A stretch of DNA of 64,000 nt, taken from assembly GCF_026151205.1 (NCBI RefSeq), contig NC_087075.1, positions 10,958,303 through 11,022,302 on the forward strand, written 5' to 3'. Within the stretch, counting starts at the first letter, position 1. Every line of letters starts with the position of its first letter. The notes below the pieces were generated by a model. It saw only the letters and a program-made list of their open reading frames with translations, was not told where the DNA came from and searched no databases. This document shows positions 1-9,800 of this stretch, piece by piece. The DNA is from Bolinopsis microptera. Taxonomy: Eukaryota; Ctenophora; Tentaculata; Lobata; Bolinopsidae. The translations under genes and the position numbers were made by a program.

Positions 1-865
1 GATCAATATTTGCATCACCCAGGAAGACTATCTGCTTTCTGGAGTGTCTATCAAGACCCCTGAGCACGTTTTCAAACTTTTCAAGGAATTTTTTAGGGCT
101 TGTGGATGGCGAGCGGTAGAAATTTACGATGATTTTTGTCTTATTTCCGTTTTTAAAATTGTTGATTTTAAGCAATTGAAATTCTCCGCAAGTAACTTCT
201 TCTGGACTCAGATTGAGTTCGAGTTCCTGTATTTTATCGTAATCACAAACGCGTTTGTTAACATAGAGCGCAAGACCACCTCCTTTTCCAGATTTACGTG
301 CAGGTTCTTTGATAAAGGGCTCGTAAAACTGTTCGATTTCAATGTCGTTCAGACCATTAGGAAGATTAGAAATTTTACAGTTGGTTTCATTGAGGCAGAT
401 GAGGTCAAATTTGGAGAATGTTTCTATTTCTTCACTAAAATTTGAGATATTCTTCACGAGTGATCTTACGTTTAACGAAAGTATCTTAAATTCGCGATTG
501 CTAGGGGTCTTGATATTATCAGGGTGTTGGTACTTACAGCTAACCAATATCTCCGATATACAATTGTTGAGATCGATTTCGCTGGAATCTATTTCATCAG
601 TAAGTTCGCCTATTTGATTCAGTACGTGAGAACGAATATAGGGGTTAAAAGTGGGGGTTATTGTATTGTAATTATCATTAAGTTCATAGGAAGTTACTCT
701 ATAGCCAGGTATTAGGTTTAGACAGCATGTAATACAACCAAGATAATCTTTGAGGCATTTTTTATGAACTGGTTTGTCACATACAGGACAAATGAAAACA
801 TTTCTAGGAGCATAAGACCACCCGAAGCAACTTGAGCATTGTGATTTGAAACTAGGTTCAACCAT
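1..865 (-). CDS. CR1-like LINE ORF2, N-terminal part (zinc finger + AP endonuclease), cut by left edge
   Basis: Open from an ATG at 865 (complement) to the left edge, about 288 codons with no stop. Residues ~9-45 hold a Cys/His-rich finger (CSSC, CPVC, KKC, CITCC) of PHD/RING type. Residues ~150 onward are an AP-endonuclease-like domain: LNVRS, then ICLNET (metal-binding Glu), then IVFLGDANID near the edge, equivalent to the GDFN box. CR1-clade elements are known to carry PHD-like fingers and APE domains. The RT domain would lie left of the window. Reading frame is intact over what is visible. It belongs with the esterase fragment at 1382-1861, so the element lies on the minus strand with its 5' end near 1.9-2.1 kb. 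Confidence 0.8.
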   Translation of the reverse strand, partial: MVEPSFKSQCSSCFGWSYAPRNVFICPVCDKPVHKKCLKDYLGCITCCLNLIPGYRVTSYELNDNYNTITPTFNPYIRSHVLNQIGELTDEIDSSEIDLNNCISEILVSCKYQHPDNIKTPSNREFKILSLNVRSLVKNISNFSEEIETFSKFDLICLNETNCKISNLPNGLNDIEIEQFYEPFIKEPARKSGKGGGLALYVNKRVCDYDKIQELELNLSPEEVTCGEFQLLKINNFKNGNKTKIIVNFYRSPSTSPKKFLEKFENVLRGLDRHSRKQIVFLGDANID

Positions 866-1381
866 TGTTCAAGATGTGTAAATACCAGATATCTGTGAAT
901 AATTAAGTAAGATATTAAATAGATAAGAGTGTATAGTATGGTGTATAGAATAGCTTGTACAGTCTAAGAATATGTATAAAAAGCTAATGTGTGTGCGTGT
1001 GAATGAATGAGGAATAAACTGTGTGCTGAGAAAGCGTAAAGATGAAAAAGAAAACTTGTTAGACCTACCTATCAAGAACTATACAGCTCTGTGTGTAGAT
1101 AGAATCGTAACGTAGTCTACAATATTACAATATTACGATAGCGGTACTGATTTCAGAACTATTCTAAAGTGTTTAAAAAACTCGGGCAAGAATTCTAGTA
1201 ACTTACGATAAGCTGATAAGAGCACGGGCATGACTATATATTTTCATGCGAGGGTTTCCATTATAACCATAAGATGTAAGCTATAATCCCTTAAAGATTT
1301 TGTAAAAATTTTGTGAAAATTTTGGCGCGGCAAGTATAAGTAGTAGGCTGGGGTACGGCTTTGTGAGTTTGTATTTAACCG
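866..1381 (-). other. Spacer between the two LINE ORFs
   Basis: About 515 bp between the esterase ORF and ORF2. There is no convincing coding sequence: a 68-codon minus frame at 869-1075 has biased composition and no recognisable motif. It is long for an ORF1-ORF2 spacer and may include decayed ORF1 sequence. Confidence 0.4.
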
Positions 1382-1861
1382 TTAGTTACCAGGCAAGAGC
1401 GAGACAAACTCCCGCCTTAATGGCCAGTGCTTTCGAACTTTCTCGCTTCGCATAGAGAGTTTTTGAACACCGGTCACCAGACAGTTAGCTATCTCACTCT
1501 TGGGCAGCTGAGTAATGTGAATCCCATTTCCAGATCTATCTAAAATCTCAAACCCTTTGTTAAATATCACACTACAAATATGGTGGGAGTCGAAAAACCA
1601 AAAGTTACGATTTTCGATCAGACTAAAGTCAAACATGCAGCGGTTAAACAAATCAACCTCCTTATTTAACCATGCAAATCTCGTTCTAAGAAGGGAGTTG
1701 AAAACAAACACTGTTTTTGGATATCTAGCAAACAAGTAGTTAAAATTGTCCCTAATTTCACGGGAAAGTGTATAGCTTCTATGGTCATATCTCGACAAAT
1801 CATTAATACCGGAAGATATAATCACATAATCGCAGTTTTCAAAAAAATTTTCAAACTTCAT
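1382..1861 (-). pseudogene. CR1-like LINE ORF1 fragment: SGNH esterase-like domain
   Basis: A 159-codon minus-strand frame from ATG 1861. Residues ~11-22 read CDYVIISSGINDLS, matching the block III GxND motif of SGNH/GDSL esterases. Near the C-terminus is SGNGIHIT, matching the block V DxxH region but with Asn where the catalytic Asp is expected. The block I GDS(L) motif is not found upstream: an in-frame stop sits about 25 bases before the ATG, and the 91-codon frame at 1861-2136 shows no GDS motif. Esterase domains are known in ORF1 of CR1-like elements. Read as a truncated or decayed ORF1, or a second exon-like part of it. Confidence 0.65.
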
Positions 1862-2583
1862 TAAGAGATATTTATAAGCGTATTACGGGAGAATAAAGGA
1901 GACAATATAACGATTGGAAATATTAAGCCGGGTGTATACGGCAGTATGGATGAATTTAACAATGACTCTCGCTGACTCGCTCGTGTGCTGTCAACAATAT
2001 ATTCTAAAAATGAGAACATTGTTCCATTGACCATTTTTGTCTCTATGTTCTTGTTGGTCTTGTGCAAACACCAACTGCAAACATAAAATAAAAAGGAATG
2101 AGCTACAAAAATCAATAAATTAATGACATGCAACAAAAATTTACGGAAAAAAGATTGGACTGTCAGAACTTGTATTATTACTATAGAAGTTGCTATGGTG
2201 ACCGAGACTCCTAAAGAACACTACATAAAAACTGAACAACACTACATCAAAATAAGAGCCATCTTTTAACTGAAAATAATTACATTTGGATGATAATTAA
2301 CTTTTATTAAAAAATGATAGCTGAAAAATATTTGATCGGTTAATATTATGTATCGGGTAAAAATTGGATTGCAAAATTGCTGATAGGTAGAAAAAGTGAG
2401 TGACTAAAACCATGGCGGCAACGATTATTTACGCTGAACAAATTTCAGTCGGCAAGGTACATAATTATTTAACAGTTAACACATCAAACAAACTGCCTCC
2501 CAAACAAACCTGCACAACAGGAGAGTGTACCCGGCCCCCTCCCCTCAACAAACTGCCTCCCCAACAAACTGCCCCCCCCCCCT
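1862..2583. other. Intergenic; remnant of an LDLa exon start and C-rich sequence
   Basis: No complete gene is seen. At ~2510-2527 a short stretch repeats the first 18 bases of the LDLa exon at 2887-2904 (it reads Cys-Thr-Thr-Gly-Glu-Cys), then runs into C-rich repeats (AACAAACTGCCTCCC). This suggests the exon was split by the C-rich/MITE insertion that follows. Confidence 0.4.
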
Positions 2584-2585
2584 CC

Positions 2586-2850
2586 CAGTGGCGTAACGTT
2601 GCCTGTTGGCGGCCCCCCCGAAAATGCGCCTCCTTGTTGACGTTGCACCCCTCCCCTTTTGGCGCCCCTCACTAAAATTGAATAAATTAGGTGATTTTAG
2701 AAGATACGCCGGTAAAATCTCTAAAAAAGTGTGTTTCTAGAGCAAAACGCGCAGTTTTGCTAGTAGTAGTACCTCAGTTAAGTTTTTCAAAATTGTTCCA
2801 CATTCAAACGACGATTTTGCGCCCCCCTCAGATAGCCCCCCCCCCCCCCC
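2586..2850. mobile_element. hAT-like MITE, right end missing (copy A)
   Basis: Begins CAGTGGCGTAACGTTGCC and matches the intact MITE at 32401-32687 through its AT-rich core (GGTGATTTTAGAAGATACGCC region). The right terminus is replaced by a poly-C tract. The left terminus coincides with the tandem duplication boundary. Confidence 0.7.
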
Positions 2851-2884
2851 GGCCCCCTCCCCTCAACAAACTGCCTCCCCATAG

Positions 2885-3953
2885 GTGCACAACAGGAGAG
2901 TGTATAGACCTGCGTAAGTTATGTGATGGTAAATGTGACTGTTTGGACGAGAATGTCTGTGAGGATGAAACTCTCCTCTGTTCTGATTCTCCTTTCCAAC
3001 AACAGTTCCTATTGGTGTCAGGTCAGTTTTGTTTAATCCCAATTACGCAATACGCATAGTATATTGTTCTCGGGTTGCTATAGAGTTTTTATGGTATTTG
3101 AGCAGTTACCACGAATAACATTATGGTTGTTTTCTTTGATTTGTTGTAAGTTTATGGGTTACTACCTCAGTGTTTGAGTTAGTAGTTTTATTTAAATTTC
3201 TAATTTTTAAAACTGCCCTTTTGTTTTTAGAGCAAGCTGAAGCAGCGTTAGAGAAAGCAGTTGAAAAACTAAAAAAAGCTCTTCAATCAGGTAACGAAAC
3301 ATACGTCTCTCAGCTGTGAGTCGTTCTTTTGAGACCAGCAAAGGATCTCCGTCTCTTATCTTGATAACAAGATTTTATTTTTCCATGCCCATGGTCGCCT
3401 GTTAGAAATATTGTTAAATTCCAGTTTCACAAACAGTCAGTATATCATGACTTATCTCAAATCCTTAATTGTTTTGTAATTTATTTTTTATTTATAACTC
3501 GTTACTTGCACTATACTGAACAACTTACACTATTCAAACACTCAAAATAAGACACGATCGAATTTAAGGTAAGTTAATAGAAAAAGTAAGATCACAACTT
3601 GAAACGGACTACATTCAAAGTTACAACAAAGAAGGCAGGAGTCCGAGCACATTAAAACGATGACCTCACACTGTCACAGATAAAAACGTAGATAAGACCG
3701 GCGTGCGTAAGTCTAGTACTACTACTAGCAAAACTGTGTTTATGGGTTACTAACTCAGTGTTTGATCTTGAGTTAGTAATTTTATTTACATTTCTCATTT
3801 AAAAAACTGCCCTTTTTAGAGATTTTAGAGGAAGCTGAAGCAGCGTCAGAAAAGAAAAGAGAATCTCAAGTATCCTCCTCAGCAGACAATTTTGAAATTG
3901 CCCTTAGCTTCGTGTTGTTCATTACATATGGATTATGCTACATTTTGGACTAG
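2885..3953 (+). CDS. LDLa / coiled-coil / C-terminal TM protein, 3' exons, copy A
   Basis: Three exons, phase-consistent: 2885-3021, 3231-3290, 3820-3953 (stop). Exon 1 encodes one LDL receptor class A module: six Cys in CTTGEC..LCDGKCDC..DENVCED..LLC with acidic calcium-cage-like residues. Exon 2 is a charged Ala/Glu/Lys-rich helix (EKAVEKLKKALQS). Exon 3 continues a charged helix and ends in a hydrophobic segment (FEIALSFVLFITYGLCYIL) directly before the stop, as in a GPI-anchor signal or a tail TM. The 5' part, including any signal peptide, is not found; the region before exon 1 is a MITE and poly-C. Likely a small cell-surface protein; function unknown. Confidence 0.6.
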
Positions 3954-4435
3954 ACTTCTCCCTTACAAATATTTTTTGCCCAAATGAACTCATCAGTACA
4001 TTTTGCAAGGAGAAAATGTTTTCATCACAATATTACTGTTTGTCGGCCAGGCTCCTTGCCATGTCGGACGAATCCATTTTTCGGTACAATTTGGAAAACC
4101 TGCACTCTTAAAGTATCTGTTCATTCAAGAATGAGTCGTATATTTTGATGAATTTTGTGAGTGTTCATATTTAGTCTTACATCTTGACAGTTGAAAATGT
4201 GACTTGTTATGTTTTAATGTTTAATACAGATATAAATTTCTGTCCATTGCATGGCCATCTTGATCTCTTTGATTTGCTATTCGGTCTGATTTGACTAAAA
4301 AAGACTTAGTACAGAAATAACAAGTGAAGACACCCTCTCAATCTTTAACTCATATTTCCATTTCATTGATACTTTTCAAAGTTAATGGTTCGCTTTTAGT
4401 AACCTAAAGTTCCCTCGTATAACCTAGGAATTAGG

Positions 4436-4883
4436 ATGGTTATAGTTGTACTACTTCTCTTCTCCTCGATAAGACTGAGTCACCCTGCTCCTCCCGATCC
4501 TGCTCTTATAAAACAAGCTCTCAAAACATTCGAGGTTTGCTGTTTTTAATTACTTACTGCTGTAATTACAAGTTTTTTATTTGTAATTACCATGCTGTAA
4601 TGACAATTTGATTAACTGTGTTGATTATGGTATTATGTGCATGTTGTGTACGTTGACCAAGATTTCTACCCTAAAAAGTATTATTTCCACACTATAAAAT
4701 ATTATTTCGCGTTATTTTATAAGAATACATCAATTATATTATTTATAATCTAAAATTGACTTAATTTATCCATTTATCATATTTTCCAGAGCATGCGGTC
4801 AGTGTATCTGGATCTTGGAATACTCCCATCCGAGATAAGCAGTAGAGTTGATAACTTTGTTCGCAACTATGTCCGCTATGTTG
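4436..4883 (+). pseudogene. 5' fragment of the pseudo-protease gene (exons 1-2), copy A
   Basis: Exon 1 4436-4534 (signal peptide, MVIVVLLLFSSIRLS start) and exon 2 4790-4883 match exons 1-2 of the complete gene at 6803. Exon 3 is absent: downstream comes the second LDLa copy. Splicing exon 2 (phase 1) to the LDLa exon at 5259 would be out of frame and stop within about 8 codons, so this copy can only give a truncated secreted peptide. Confidence 0.75.
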
Positions 4884-4955
4884 GTATGCTCTTATGCTGT
4901 TTATACTTTAGATATATTCTGTATACACTAATAGTCTATATTTGACGATTCATCC

Positions 4956-5215
4956 CAGTGGCGTAACGTTGCCTGTTGGCGGCCCCCCCGAAAATGCGCC
5001 TCCTTGTTGACGTTGCACCCCTCCCCTTTTGGCGCCCCTCACTAAAATTGAATAAATTAGGTGATTTTAGAAGATACGCCGGTAAAATCTCTAAAAAAGT
5101 GTGTTTCTAGAGCAAAACGCGCAGTTTTGCTAGTAGTAGTACCTCAGTTAAGTTTTTCAAAATTGTTCCACATTCAAACGACGATTTTGCGCCCCCCTCA
5201 GATAGCCCCCCCCCC
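4956..5215. mobile_element. hAT-like MITE, right end missing (copy B)
   Basis: Second copy of the element at 2586, with the same truncation and a longer poly-C tail. It starts within two bases of the duplication junction. Confidence 0.7.
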
Positions 5216-5258
5216 CCCCCCCCCGGCCCCCTCCCCTCAACAAACTGCCTCCCCATAG

Positions 5259-6320
5259 GTGCACAACAGGAGAGTGTATAGACCTGCGTAAGTTATGTGA
5301 TGGTAAATGTGACTGTTTGGACGAGAATGTCTGTGAGGATGAAACTCTCCTCTGTTCTGATTCTCCTTTCCAACAACAGTTCCTATTAGTGTCAGGTCAG
5401 TTTTGTTTAATCCCAATTACGCAATACGCATAGTATATTGTTCTCGGGTTGCTATAGAGTTTTTATGGTATTTGAGCAGTTACCACGAATAACATTATGG
5501 TTGTTTTCTTTGATTTGTTGTAAGTTTATGGGTTACTACCTCAGTGTTTGAGTTAGTAGTTTTATTTAAATTTTTAATTTTTAAAACTGCCCTTTTGTTT
5601 TTAGAGCAAGCTGAAGCAGCGTTAGAGAAAGCAGTTGAAAAACTAAAAAAAGCTCTTCAATCAGGTAACGAAACATACGTCTCTCAGCTGTGAGTCGTTC
5701 TTTTGAGACCAGCAAAGGATCTCCGTCTCTTATCTTGATAACAATATTTTATTTTTCCATGCCCATGGTCGCCTGTTAGAAATATTGTTAAATTCCAGTT
5801 TCACAAACAGTCAGTATATCATGACTTATCTCAAATCCTTAATTGTTTTGTAATTTATTTTTTATTTATAACTCGTTACTTGCACTATACTGAACAACTT
5901 ACACTATTCAAACACTCAAAATAAGACACGATCGAATTTAAGGTAAGTTAATAGAAAAAGTAAGATCACAACTTGAAACGGACTACATTCAAAGTTACAA
6001 CAAAGAAGGCAGGAGTCCGAGCACATTAAAACGATGACCTCACACTGTCACAGATAAAACGTAGATAAGACCGGCGTGCGTAAGTCTAGTACTACTACTA
6101 GCAAAACTGTGTTTATGGGTTACTAACTCAGTGTTTGAGTTAGTAATTTTATTTACATTTCTCATTTAAAAAACTGCCCTTTTTAGAGATTTTAGAGGAA
6201 GCTGAAGCAGCGTCAGAAAAGAAAAGAGAATCTCAAGTATCCTCCTCAGCAGACAATTTTGAAATTGCCCTTAGCTTCGTGTTGTTCATTACATATGGAT
6301 TATGCTACATTTTGGACTAG
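5259..6320 (+). CDS. LDLa / coiled-coil / C-terminal TM protein, 3' exons, copy B
   Basis: Exons 5259-5395, 5605-5664, 6187-6320. Sequence is essentially that of copy A and all splice sites are kept. No upstream exon of its own is visible: the preceding same-strand exons are the truncated pseudo-protease 5' end. Expression would need an upstream promoter or trans-splicing; otherwise it is a duplicated fragment. Confidence 0.5.
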
Positions 6321-6802
6321 ACTTCTCCCTTACAAATATTTTTTGCCCAAATGAACTCATCAGTACATTTTGCAAGGAGAAAATGTTTTCATCACAATAT
6401 TACTGTTTGTCGGCCAGGCTCCTTGCCATGTCGGACGAATCCATTTTTCGGTACAATTTGGAAAACCTGCACTCTTAAAGTATCTGTTCATTCAAGAATG
6501 AGTCGTATATTTTGATGAATTTTGTGAGTGTTCATATTTAGTCTTACATCTTGACAGTTGAAAATGTGACTTGTTATGTTTTAATGTTTAATACAGATAT
6601 AAATTTCTGTCCATTGCATGGCCATCTTGATCTCTTTGATTTGCTATTCGGTCTGATTTGACTAAAAAAGACTTAGTACAGAAATAACAAGTGAAGACAC
6701 CCTCTCAATCTTTAACTCATATTTCCATTTCATTGATACTTTTCAAAGTTAATGGTTCGCTTTTAGTAACCTAAAGTTCCCTCGTATAACCTAGGAATTA
6801 GG

Positions 6803-9800
6803 ATGGTTATAGTTGTACTACTTCTCTTCTCCTCGATAAGACTGAGTCACCCTGCTCCTCCCGATCCTGCTCTTATAAAACAAGCTCTCAAAACATTCGA
6901 GGTTTGCTGTTTTTAATTACTTACTGCTGTAATTACAAGTTTTTTATTTGTAATTACCATGCTGTAATGACAATTTGATTAACTGTGTTGATTATGGTAT
7001 TATGTGCATGTTGTGTACGTTGACCAAGATTTCTACCCTAAAAAGTATTATTTCCACACTATAAAATATTATTTCGCGTTATTTTATAAGAATACATCAA
7101 TTATATTATTTATAATCTAAAATTGACTTAATTTATCCATTTATCATATTTTCCAGAGCATGCGGTCAGTGTATCTGGATCTTGGAATACTCCCATCCGA
7201 GATAAGCAGTAGAGTTGATAACTTTGTTCGCAACTATGTCCGCTATGTTGGTATGCTCTTATGCTGTTTATACTTTAGATATATTCTGTATACACTAATA
7301 GTCTATATTTGACGATTCATAACGACACAATTAATGAATTAATTGATTTTGTTTAAAAATGTTTCCCCAAATTTCCAATTAATAAGTGTACTATTTAGTA
7401 AAACTCTGTCCACCACACAGAGATAGATAAAATAAACGGTAAGACGTTCAACACGGGTCTGAACTCCATAGCCCTGCTGAGTGACCTGGAGTTACAGGAG
7501 ATGTTCGGGGTAGTCCCTGACAGCAGCTCCTTCCACTCCTTCCAGGTGTTTGTTAGTTTGTTAGTTTGTTTGTTTGTTAGTTTGTTAGTTTGTTTGTTAG
7601 TTCGTTAGTTTGTTAGTTCGTTAGTTTGTTAGTTTGTTAGTTTGTTAGTTTGTTAGTTTGTTAGTTTGTTAGTTTGTTAGTTTGATAGTTTGTTAGTTTG
7701 TTAGTTTGCCGGTTTGTTGGTTTGTTAGTTTATTTAATTAGTTTGTTCGTTTGTTAGTTTGTTAGTTTGTTAGTTTGTTAGTTTGTTAACTTTTGCTAGT
7801 TTGTTAGTTTTTTAGTTGTTTAGTTTGTTGGTTTGTTAGTTTGTTAGTTTGTTAGTTTGTTAGTTTTTTAGTTTGTTAGTTTGTTAGTTTGTTAGTTTGT
7901 TAGTTTGTTAGTTTGTTAGTTTATTAGTTTGTTAGTTTGTTAGTTTGTATTTTTATTAGTTTGTTTGTTTATTAGTTTGTTTATTAGTTGTTTTTTTTTT
8001 GGTTTTTTGTTTGTTTGTTTGTTTGTTTGTTTGTTTGTTTGTTTGTTTGTTTTTTTTTTGGTTTTTTGTTTGTTTGTTTGTTTGTTTGTTTGTTTGTTTG
8101 TTTGTTTGTTTGTTTGTTTGTTTGTTTGTTTGTTTGTTTGTTTGTTTGTTTGTTTGTTTGTTTGTTTCACAACTTTCCACAACTTTATGTTATCATTTTA
8201 TTTATTATTTATCATATTTACAATTTTCAGAGGGATGATCAGGTGTCCAGTAAAGTAAACGAGTTGGAAGTTTTAAAGTCGAAGATCGGAGAGGATCGTT
8301 ATAACCAAGCTGCTGTCGTATTCGCTGTTAGTTTACATTATTTAATTGATTAATTAATTAATTATTCAACTACTGCGACACTTACAATGTGGTTTTCGTT
8401 CATTTTACTCTTCGCCCGCAAAGGACTATTTAAAATCAAGTTTATTCACCGTATTTCATATTATCACAGCCATTCCCTATTTTCATTTCTAAAACCTTTT
8501 ATTTCTCTCACTTTTGGTCCTTATTTTCATACCTCACTCATCTCACTTCAGCGATTACGACCATACTACAAAAAGCTCGGTGTAGATCACAACAACCAGA
8601 AAACACGTCTAGCTCAGTTTATTGAAGGCTACAATCAACAATTCTATGGTGCGCAAAAGTTTCCAGCTTACCAGCTTAGTGTTCTCATGACTCTCACTCA
8701 TCTACGCTGGATTACAATTAGAGATAATTACCGCTTGTTCATTTTAACTATTAATACAATCTTTCGTTAAACAGGTCATATAAAAGGTTCTAGCTTGGAC
8801 GAGATAGCAGCCAAAGCGGCATCAAAAAAGGACGTTATAGGATTACTTGGAGTCAAGGAGATAGAGCCCAAAATTTACTTAGACGAGGTTAACATTAAAT
8901 GGACCTAAGTTCTCAATTTCTCATAATTTTACCTTTTTTACGATCTGCAGCGACTGAAAGAAAAATGAGAAAGTAGCTTCAGGAATTATTCTTTCTTCTT
9001 AAACTTAAAACAAATGAACACAAATAAATCATGTCAAAATAAACCAATCAACATATTTTTTCATTCTCACTTTAACTTTAAGTCTTGATCTTGCAATCTT
9101 GACTGTAAATTGAATCATCTTATCACTGAACTATTCAATTTCATCACTTCATCACTCTCGTCTCCTAGGAATTGTCTGATATCTCGCACGGTGATAAGAA
9201 GGTTCCAGAACCCGATAGTGCCGGACGTCACGAAAAAACCGTTTATTTTGACGATATTGGAGAACTCCTGAAATCTGAGCATTACCATAGCAATACTGTT
9301 AAGCAGTGCGAGACAGCTATCGCTAACAAAACTTGCGCGGTAATTTTTTTCTGAAGATTATTTGTTTGAATCTTTGGCAACTTTAAGTTTAAGTAATTAT
9401 GTCAATCTGCATATTATCTGGACATAGATTGAATTAGGTTGAGTTTATCAACCATTTAATAGTATTCAATAAGTCAAAACCATTAAAAATACAGGTGAAC
9501 AAAGACAATCTGGGAAGAGATGAATTTACAGGCAAAAATTACAAGTGTTTGAATGTTCGCATGAAGTTTCGCTGCTTGGAAAACGAGCTTGGAATCCCGG
9601 GCGAGTTCAGAGATTGGGAGAAATGGGGCTATGTCAGATCTCTCCTACATTACAGGGTCCGTTGAAAATTTATCGCGTGGTTATAATTTGGCATTAACAG
9701 ATCTTTAATAGCAATTAGCAGTTGCATGGTCTGTGATTAGAGGGAAAAGTGAAAACATTGATCTGTGAGGAAATTTAGAACGTTGTGGGTTCAGGGTAAT

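Larger units (their letters stand above)
2584..7320. repeat. 2.37-kb tandem duplication (2584-4953 and 4954-7320)
   Basis: Two head-to-tail copies, near identical throughout; I noticed only a few SNPs, 1-4 base indels and a different poly-C length. Each copy begins at the outer end of a CAGTGGCGTAACG MITE, and the second ends at GACGATTCAT just before 7321. Each holds an LDLa exon, two more exons of that gene, and the first two exons of the pseudo-protease gene. High identity in introns points to a recent event or an allelic/assembly duplication. Confidence 0.9.

Noticed and set aside
44-617. Plus-strand ORFs of 133 and 91 codons
   Set aside because: Antisense to the LINE ORF2, which has the endonuclease motifs.
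4883-5395. Chimeric splice of pseudo-protease exon 2 to the LDLa exon
   Set aside because: Phases do not match; the joined frame stops within about eight codons.
7940-8353. Several frames rich in Val/Cys/Leu/Phe or Lys/Gln/Thr/Asn
   Set aside because: They are reading frames of the (GTTT)n array; a real exon (8231-8326) only overlaps the end.
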